This document shows positions 6,202 to 9,604 of a stretch of 9,604 bases of DNA, piece after piece. Positions within the stretch are counted from its first letter, which is position 1; every line of letters begins with the position of its first letter. This DNA comes from Proteobacteria bacterium UBA3588 (GTDB lineage Bacteria > Pseudomonadota > Gammaproteobacteria > Thiohalomonadales > Thiohalomonadaceae), in contig DFMR01000146.1 in the NCBI GenBank assembly GCA_002376325.1, positions 7,932 through 17,535 on the forward strand. The letters are read 5' to 3'. The position numbers were made by a program, and so were the translations under genes. The notes under the pieces were generated by a model, which searched no databases, was not told the DNA's origin, and saw only the letters and a list, made by a program, of their open reading frames with translations.

Positions 6202-7066
6202 CCTGCGCGCGATGATTAAACTGCTGCGGCCGCACCAATGGCTGAAGAACGGCTTCGTCTTCGTCGGCCTGCTGTTCGGCCACGCCTGGCAGGATGCCGC
6301 CAAGGTGCAGATGGTGCTGCTCGCCGCCCTGGCGTTCTGTTTCGCCTCCAGCGCCATCTATGTGATCAACGACTGGTACGACCGGGAGTCCGACCGGCTG
6401 CATCCGCGGAAGCGGCTGCGTCCGCTCGCGGCCGGCACGGTGACGCCGGCCGCCGGGCTGATACTGGCCGTGTTGAGCGTGCTGCTCGGCATCGCCCTGG
6501 CGCGGCTGGCGGCGCCGCGGGTACTGAGCATCGTCACCATCTACCTCCTGCTCAACCTGGCCTACTCCTGGCAGCTCAAGCATGTGGTGATCCTCGACGT
6601 CTTCGTCATCGCCGCCGGCTTCATGCTGCGCATCCTCGCCGGCACCCTCGGCGTCGGCATCCCGCCGTCGTCGTGGCTGCTGTTGACCGGCCTGATGGTG
6701 ACGCTGTTCCTCGGTTTCGCCAAGCGGCGCTCCGAATTGGCGGTGATGGAGCGGGGCGGGGATGCGGCGCGCAAGGTGTTGCAGAACTATTCGCTGCCGA
6801 TGCTCGACCTGATGATCGGTGTCTGCACCGCCGGCGTGGTGATCTCCTACAGCCTCTATACGATGAGCCCCGAGACCATCGCGATGCACCACACCGATAA
6901 GCTGATCTACACGGTGCCGTTCGTGCTCTACGGGCTGTTCCGCTATCTCCACCTCACTTTCAGTAGCGATGCGGGCGAGGACCCGGCGCGCGACCTGCTG
7001 CGCGACCCGCACCTGCTGGTGACGGTGTTCGGCTGGGCGGCCGTGACCCTGTGGCTGTTCGCATGA
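6194..7066 (+). CDS. UbiA-family polyprenyl-phosphate phosphoribosyltransferase (DPPR synthase-like)
   Basis: This 290-residue integral membrane prenyltransferase-fold protein has about eight or nine spans. The first Asp-rich motif is NDWYDRESDRLHPRKRLRP (59-77), and the HP-K-RP ending is typical of the Rv3806c type of decaprenyl-phosphate phosphoribosyltransferase. The second motif runs YSWQLKH...LDVFVIAAGFMLR (Y124, K129, D135, R146). The early LRPHQWLKN (11-19) and the later KRRSEL (177-182) also fit this subgroup rather than the quinone-synthesis UbiA enzyme. It should join phosphoribosyl pyrophosphate to a polyprenyl phosphate at the cytoplasmic face of the inner membrane, the first committed step toward lipid-linked arabinofuranose. 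The carrier is probably undecaprenyl phosphate in a Gram-negative cell (inference). The start is GTG 6194, inside the HAD gene, with a good ribosome binding site. The stop overlaps the next ATG (ATGA). Confidence 0.9.
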   Translation: MANLRAMIKLLRPHQWLKNGFVFVGLLFGHAWQDAAKVQMVLLAALAFCFASSAIYVINDWYDRESDRLHPRKRLRPLAAGTVTPAAGLILAVLSVLLGIALARLAAPRVLSIVTIYLLLNLAYSWQLKHVVILDVFVIAAGFMLRILAGTLGVGIPPSSWLLLTGLMVTLFLGFAKRRSELAVMERGGDAARKVLQNYSLPMLDLMIGVCTAGVVISYSLYTMSPETIAMHHTDKLIYTVPFVLYGLFRYLHLTFSSDAGEDPARDLLRDPHLLVTVFGWAAVTLWLFA

Positions 7067-8022
7067 GCGAAGGCGCCGGGGGTGTTCCGCGGCGCGGCAT
7101 GCGCGCGCTGCTGGCGTCGGTGGTCGCGGCGGCGGGCGGCTACCTGGTGTTCGCCCTGTGGGGCGGCTGGCGCGACGTGGCCGCGGCGCTGGAACACGTG
7201 TCGCTGCCCGCGGTGGCGCTGCTGTTGTCGCTGTCGCTGGTCAATTACGGTCTGCGTTTCGCGCGCTGGCAATATTATCTGGCGCGGTTCGGTTACCGCC
7301 TGCCGACGTTCGCCAGCCTGCGCATCTACCTGGGCGGTTTCGCCCTCACCACCACGCCGGGCAAGGCGGGCGAGGCGCTGCGCTGCGTTCTGTTGCAGCC
7401 CCACGGCGTCGCCTACCCGCACAGCCTGGCCGCGCTGCTGGCGGAGCGACTCGGCGACCTGCTGGCGATCCTGGTGATGGCGGGACTGGGGCTGTCGGCC
7501 TATCCGCAGGGGCGAATGGTGGTAGTCGTGCTGGCCGCCGCGCTGGCGGCGGTGCTGCTGCTGATCCAGCGGCGCAGCTGGCTGGAGGCGCTGGACCGCT
7601 ACCTGCGAAGGCGCTTCCGTGGGCGTGTCGCCGCGCTGGCGGCCGGGGCCATCGAGACCGTGCTCCACTCCGCCCGGCTGTTCTCGTTGCCGCTGCTCGC
7701 CTTCAGCGTCCTGCTCGGGCTGGTCGCCTGGGGCGCCGAGGGGGTCGCGTTCCACTATCTGGCGCAGGTGCTGGGTGCCGACCTCGGCCTGCGTACCGCG
7801 CTGTTCATCTACGCCTTCTCCATGCTGGTGGGGGCGGTGAGCTTTCTGCCCGGCGGCCTCGGCAGCGCCGAGCTGACCATGGTGACGCTGCTGGCGCTCA
7901 ACGGCATGCCCCATGGCGGTGCGGTCGCCGCCACGGTTCTGATCCGTCTCACCACCCTGTGGTTCGCGGTCGTCCTCGGGCTGGCGGCGCTGCTGCCCGT
8001 GCGCGCCCGACCCGGCGTATAA
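7063..8022 (+). CDS. Flippase-like membrane protein (UPF0104/YbhN family, PF03706), copy 2
   Basis: This 319-residue protein has about eight hydrophobic segments and is a second member of the family seen at 1035-1961. Signatures are GLRFARWQYYL (63-73), GGFALTTTPGKAGEALR (91-107), LLAERLGDL (125-133) and SFLPGGLGSAE (260-270). The TTTPGKAGE form of the first motif and the PGGLGSAE form of the last differ from copy 1 (LPTSIGGD and LAGWGVREG), so the two are not a recent duplication and probably handle different substrates. No MprF-type catalytic domain follows. Lying right after the UbiA-type gene, this copy is the better positional candidate for moving polyprenyl-phospho-arabinose across the membrane, but this is unproven. 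The ATG at 7063 overlaps the upstream stop. The gene ends in TAA at 8020-8022 within a TATAAT sequence and appears to be the last of the coupled chain. Confidence 0.9.
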   Translation: MSEGAGGVPRRGMRALLASVVAAAGGYLVFALWGGWRDVAAALEHVSLPAVALLLSLSLVNYGLRFARWQYYLARFGYRLPTFASLRIYLGGFALTTTPGKAGEALRCVLLQPHGVAYPHSLAALLAERLGDLLAILVMAGLGLSAYPQGRMVVVVLAAALAAVLLLIQRRSWLEALDRYLRRRFRGRVAALAAGAIETVLHSARLFSLPLLAFSVLLGLVAWGAEGVAFHYLAQVLGADLGLRTALFIYAFSMLVGAVSFLPGGLGSAELTMVTLLALNGMPHGGAVAATVLIRLTTLWFAVVLGLAALLPVRARPGV

Positions 8023-8023
8023 T
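8018..8023 (+). promoter_or_regulatory. Possible -10 element (TATAAT) for the GT9 gene
   Basis: An exact TATAAT stands at 8018-8023, at the stop codon of the preceding gene and 38-43 bases before the GT9 start. That would leave a short 5' leader of about 30 bases. No good TTGACA-like -35 is present at 16-18 bases upstream (the sequence there is GC-rich, around TGCCCG), and there is no TG extension. The call rests on the -10 alone. The GT9 gene could equally be read from the upstream operon. Confidence 0.35.
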
Positions 8024-8046
8024 TGCCGTTTTTCCAGCGAAGAGCC

Positions 8047-8052
8047 AAGGAG
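8047..8052 (+). promoter_or_regulatory. Strong ribosome binding site of the GT9 gene
   Basis: AAGGAG at 8047-8052 lies eight bases before ATG 8061 and fixes that start against the in-frame open sequence further upstream. It is the clearest Shine-Dalgarno sequence in the window, consistent with this gene being translated independently of the coupled genes before it. Confidence 0.75.
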
Positions 8053-8060
8053 CAACATCG

Positions 8061-9275
8061 ATGAAAGTGGATACCATGCGCAAGATCGATTTCTATGCCG
8101 GTGTCCCGCTCTGTTTCGTGGTGACGCTGCTGGCGCGCATCGGCCGTCTGTTCCGGCACCGCAGCCGTGTCGCAGCGCAAAAGGTGCTGCTGGTGGAGCT
8201 GTCGGAGATGGGCAGCGCGATCCTGGTGGACCCGGCGATGCGCAAGCTGCAACGGCACGGCTGCGAGTTGTATTTCGCCATCTTCAAGAAGAACGCGACC
8301 AGCCTGCGTCTGCTCGATACCGTGTCCGAGGAGAACGTCTTCACCATCCGCGAAAGCGGCCTGTTCGTGCTCGCCTTCGACACCCTGCGCTTCCTGTTCT
8401 GGACCCGCCGGCGCGGCATCGACACGGTGATCGACCTGGAGCTGTTCTCGCGCTACACCGCGCTGCTCACCGGCCTGTCGGGGGCACCCAACCGCGTCGG
8501 CTACTACGCCTTCCACAACGAAGGGCTCTACCGCGGCGAACTGCTGACCCACCGCGTTGCCTACAATCCGCACATCCATATCGCCAAGAATTTCATCGCC
8601 CTGGCCAATGCGGCCCTGAGCGACAAGGAGGAGCTGCCCTATTCCAAGACGCTGATCGGCAACGAGGAGATCGTATTGGCCAAGGCACCGGTGAGCGACG
8701 AGGAGAAGGCGGCGATCCACGCCAAGGTGTGCGAGGACTTCCCCGGCTACGACCCGGCGCAGCAGCGCCTGGTGCTGGTCAATCCCAACGCCAGCGACCT
8801 GTTGCCGCAGCGGCGCTGGATGCGCGAGCGCTTCATCGAGGTGATGCAGCAGGTGCTGCAAACCTACCCCGACACCCTGCTCCTGATCACCGGTGCCCCC
8901 GGCGAGCGGGACGAGGCGGAGCAGCTGCGCAAGTGGGTGGGCCACGAACGCTGCGTCAATTTCGCCGGCCGCCTCAAACTGCGCGAACTGCCCGCCCTCT
9001 ACAGCGTCTCGACCCTGATGCTCACCAATGACTCCGGCCCCGGCCACTTCTCCGCGGTGACCGACCTGCCCACCTTCGTTATCTTCGGCCCCGAGACGCC
9101 GCAGCTCTACGGCTCCCTCGGCAACAGCACGCCGATCTACGCCGGGCTCGCCTGTTCCCCCTGCGTCAGCGCCTCCAACCATCGCAAGACACCCTGTGTC
9201 GACAACGTCTGCCTGCAGATGATTACGCCGCGCCAGGTGTTTGCGGCGCTACAGCCGGTGTTGGAGGGGCAATAA
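8061..9275 (+). CDS. Glycosyltransferase family 9 (heptosyltransferase-like) protein
   Basis: This 404-residue GT-B fold enzyme belongs to the ADP-heptose:LPS heptosyltransferase family. The C-terminal donor-binding motif NDSGPGHFSAV (323-333) and FGPETPQLYGSLG (342-354) are diagnostic. VLLVELSEMGS (42-52) is the usual N-terminal strand-loop, and VNPNAS (240-245) starts the second domain. Before the first strand is an extension of about 40 residues (RKIDFYAGVPLCFVVTLLARIGRLFRHRSR at 7-36) with one hydrophobic stretch and basic residues, likely a membrane anchor or in-plane helix. Near the C-terminus four Cys (365, 368, 379, 384) form a CxxC-x10-C-x4-C pattern that could bind a metal or form disulfides; I recall a similar pattern in some GT9 subgroups. 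GT9 enzymes act in the cytoplasm on LPS core or other surface glycans. The sugar here need not be heptose, and its link to the arabinose genes rests only on position. Confidence 0.9.
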   Translation: MKVDTMRKIDFYAGVPLCFVVTLLARIGRLFRHRSRVAAQKVLLVELSEMGSAILVDPAMRKLQRHGCELYFAIFKKNATSLRLLDTVSEENVFTIRESGLFVLAFDTLRFLFWTRRRGIDTVIDLELFSRYTALLTGLSGAPNRVGYYAFHNEGLYRGELLTHRVAYNPHIHIAKNFIALANAALSDKEELPYSKTLIGNEEIVLAKAPVSDEEKAAIHAKVCEDFPGYDPAQQRLVLVNPNASDLLPQRRWMRERFIEVMQQVLQTYPDTLLLITGAPGERDEAEQLRKWVGHERCVNFAGRLKLRELPALYSVSTLMLTNDSGPGHFSAVTDLPTFVIFGPETPQLYGSLGNSTPIYAGLACSPCVSASNHRKTPCVDNVCLQMITPRQVFAALQPVLEGQ

Positions 9276-9477
9276 GAAATTTTTATCAGAGAAGCGTGAG
9301 GTATCACTGGTACGAAGGGGAATTGGCCCGTTGGAACACATGCCGCTGGTAACTCCGCCTCACCCGTATTATCTTTACGGGGTTCCTGTCTGTTGTGGAT
9401 ACGGAACACGGGGCAGCGCACATGAGGAAAAGAGGGCGCTGTCGGGACATGTCTAGTGCTTAGGGAAGGGTATAGCA
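9276..9477 (+). other. Non-coding stretch with several potential RNA hairpins
   Basis: These 202 bases separate the GT9 stop from the last gene start. I see no convincing coding frame. It opens with an AT-rich run (GAAATTTTTATC, 9276-9287) that is not preceded by a GC-rich hairpin, so it is not a standard terminator on the + strand. Four base-paired elements follow: GTGAGG 9296-9301 with CCTCAC 9358-9363; CCCGTA 9363-9368 with TACGGG 9376-9381; GTTCC 9382-9386 with GGAAC 9403-9407; and a GC-rich stem at 9412-9443. The first two share base 9363, so they compete by one pair. The stretch could be a structured 5' leader of the downstream gene. I could not match it to a known riboswitch class, and no strong sigma-70 promoter is visible. 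Confidence 0.5.
9412..9443 (+). repeat. Hairpin: 8-bp stem, 16-base purine-rich loop, before the last gene
   Basis: GGCAGCGC at 9412-9419 pairs with GCGCTGTC at 9436-9443 (seven Watson-Crick pairs and one G-U). The loop carries ATGAGGAAAAGAGG. The stem ends 34 bases before the next start and is the strongest paired element in the intergenic stretch. No T-run follows, so it is more likely a leader structure than a terminator. An 8-bp palindrome, GACATGTC (9446-9453), follows immediately and could be an operator half or chance. Confidence 0.5.
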
Positions 9478-9604
9478 ATGTCGAAGAAAATCTCGATGAA
9501 GTATGGAGTTGCGCTGGCCGTACTGGCTGCTGTGGCGTTGGGTGTGGGGACGGCGATGGCCGCGAATGCGACGGACGCTGCGACGCCGCCGGCTACCATG
9601 ACGC
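9478..9604 (+). CDS. Start of an exported protein with Sec signal peptide (partial)
   Basis: An ATG at 9478 opens a frame of 42 codons that runs off the window end. The first residues are a textbook Sec signal peptide: a basic MSKKISMKYG, a hydrophobic core VALAVLAAVALGVG, and an AMA cleavage site with predicted cleavage after residue 28 before ANATDAATPP. There is no Cys at the cleavage position, so it is not a lipoprotein. The mature start is rich in Ala, Thr and Pro. GGGAAGGG at 9463-9470, seven bases before the ATG, serves as a ribosome binding site. The mature protein is almost wholly outside the window, so the product cannot be named. It follows a 202-base gap, so it probably belongs to a separate transcription unit. 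Confidence 0.8.
   Translation, partial: MSKKISMKYGVALAVLAAVALGVGTAMAANATDAATPPATMT

Noticed and set aside
6194..7066. 4-hydroxybenzoate polyprenyltransferase for ubiquinone synthesis
   Set aside because: The HPRKRLRP ending of the first Asp motif, the KRRSEL segment and the dprE1/dprE2 neighbours fit the phosphoribosyltransferase subgroup instead.
7809..9182. Long open frame on the minus strand opposite the GT9 gene and the end of the flippase gene
   Set aside because: It is a shadow of GC-rich codon bias. The translation is low-complexity, rich in Gln, Arg, Gly and Ala, without recognisable motifs, while the + strand frames carry clear family signatures.
9276..9287. Terminator after the GT9 gene at the AAATTTTT run
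   Set aside because: No GC-rich inverted repeat precedes the T-run on the + strand, and it is only five T long.
1..9604. CRISPR arrays, tRNA or rRNA genes, insertion sequences or phage genes
   Set aside because: I looked for spaced repeats, tRNA-like cloverleaf sequences, transposase-like proteins and terminal inverted repeats and saw none.

Overview
The window comes from a GC-rich, Gram-negative bacterium, most likely a proteobacterium and probably a gammaproteobacterium. This is inferred from the GC-rich codon use, tightly packed genes with ATGA/GTGA stop-start overlaps, a GT9 heptosyltransferase-like enzyme and a GT39/ArnT-like membrane glycosyltransferase. No marker gene fixes the species. 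All supported genes lie on the + strand.

Layout: (1) the 3' end of a gene that starts upstream, product not certain (ends 256); (2) a PAP2 lipid phosphatase (256-1038); (3) a flippase-like polytopic membrane protein (1035-1961); (4) a GT39/PMT_2-type membrane glycosyltransferase (1963-3489); (5) a DprE1-type FAD oxidase (3486-4841); (6) a DprE2-type short-chain reductase (4838-5578); (7) a HAD-IB phosphatase (5575-6201); (8) a UbiA-family phosphoribosyl-polyprenyl-phosphate synthase (6194-7066); (9) a second flippase-like membrane protein (7063-8022); (10) a GT9 glycosyltransferase with its own ribosome binding site (8061-9275); (11) a 202-base non-coding stretch with several potential hairpins; (12) the start of an exported protein cut by the window edge (9478 onward). 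Genes 1 to 9 overlap or nearly touch, so they look like one translationally coupled operon. Gene 10 may be read through from it, may have a weak promoter of its own, or both.

The core is a complete-looking route to polyprenyl-phospho-D-arabinofuranose, the arabinose donor best known from mycobacterial cell-wall synthesis. UbiA would join phosphoribosyl pyrophosphate to a polyprenyl phosphate (probably undecaprenyl phosphate here). The HAD enzyme, or less likely the PAP2 enzyme, would remove the 5-phosphate. DprE1 and DprE2 would then invert C2 of ribose to give arabinose. The flippase-like proteins are candidates for moving the lipid-linked sugar across the inner membrane. The GT39-type protein is a candidate for transferring the sugar to an acceptor on the periplasmic side, and the PAP2 enzyme may recycle the lipid carrier. 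The window is therefore best read as a surface arabinosylation cassette in a Gram-negative organism. The acceptor (pilin, other glycoprotein, polysaccharide or LPS) cannot be told from the sequence.
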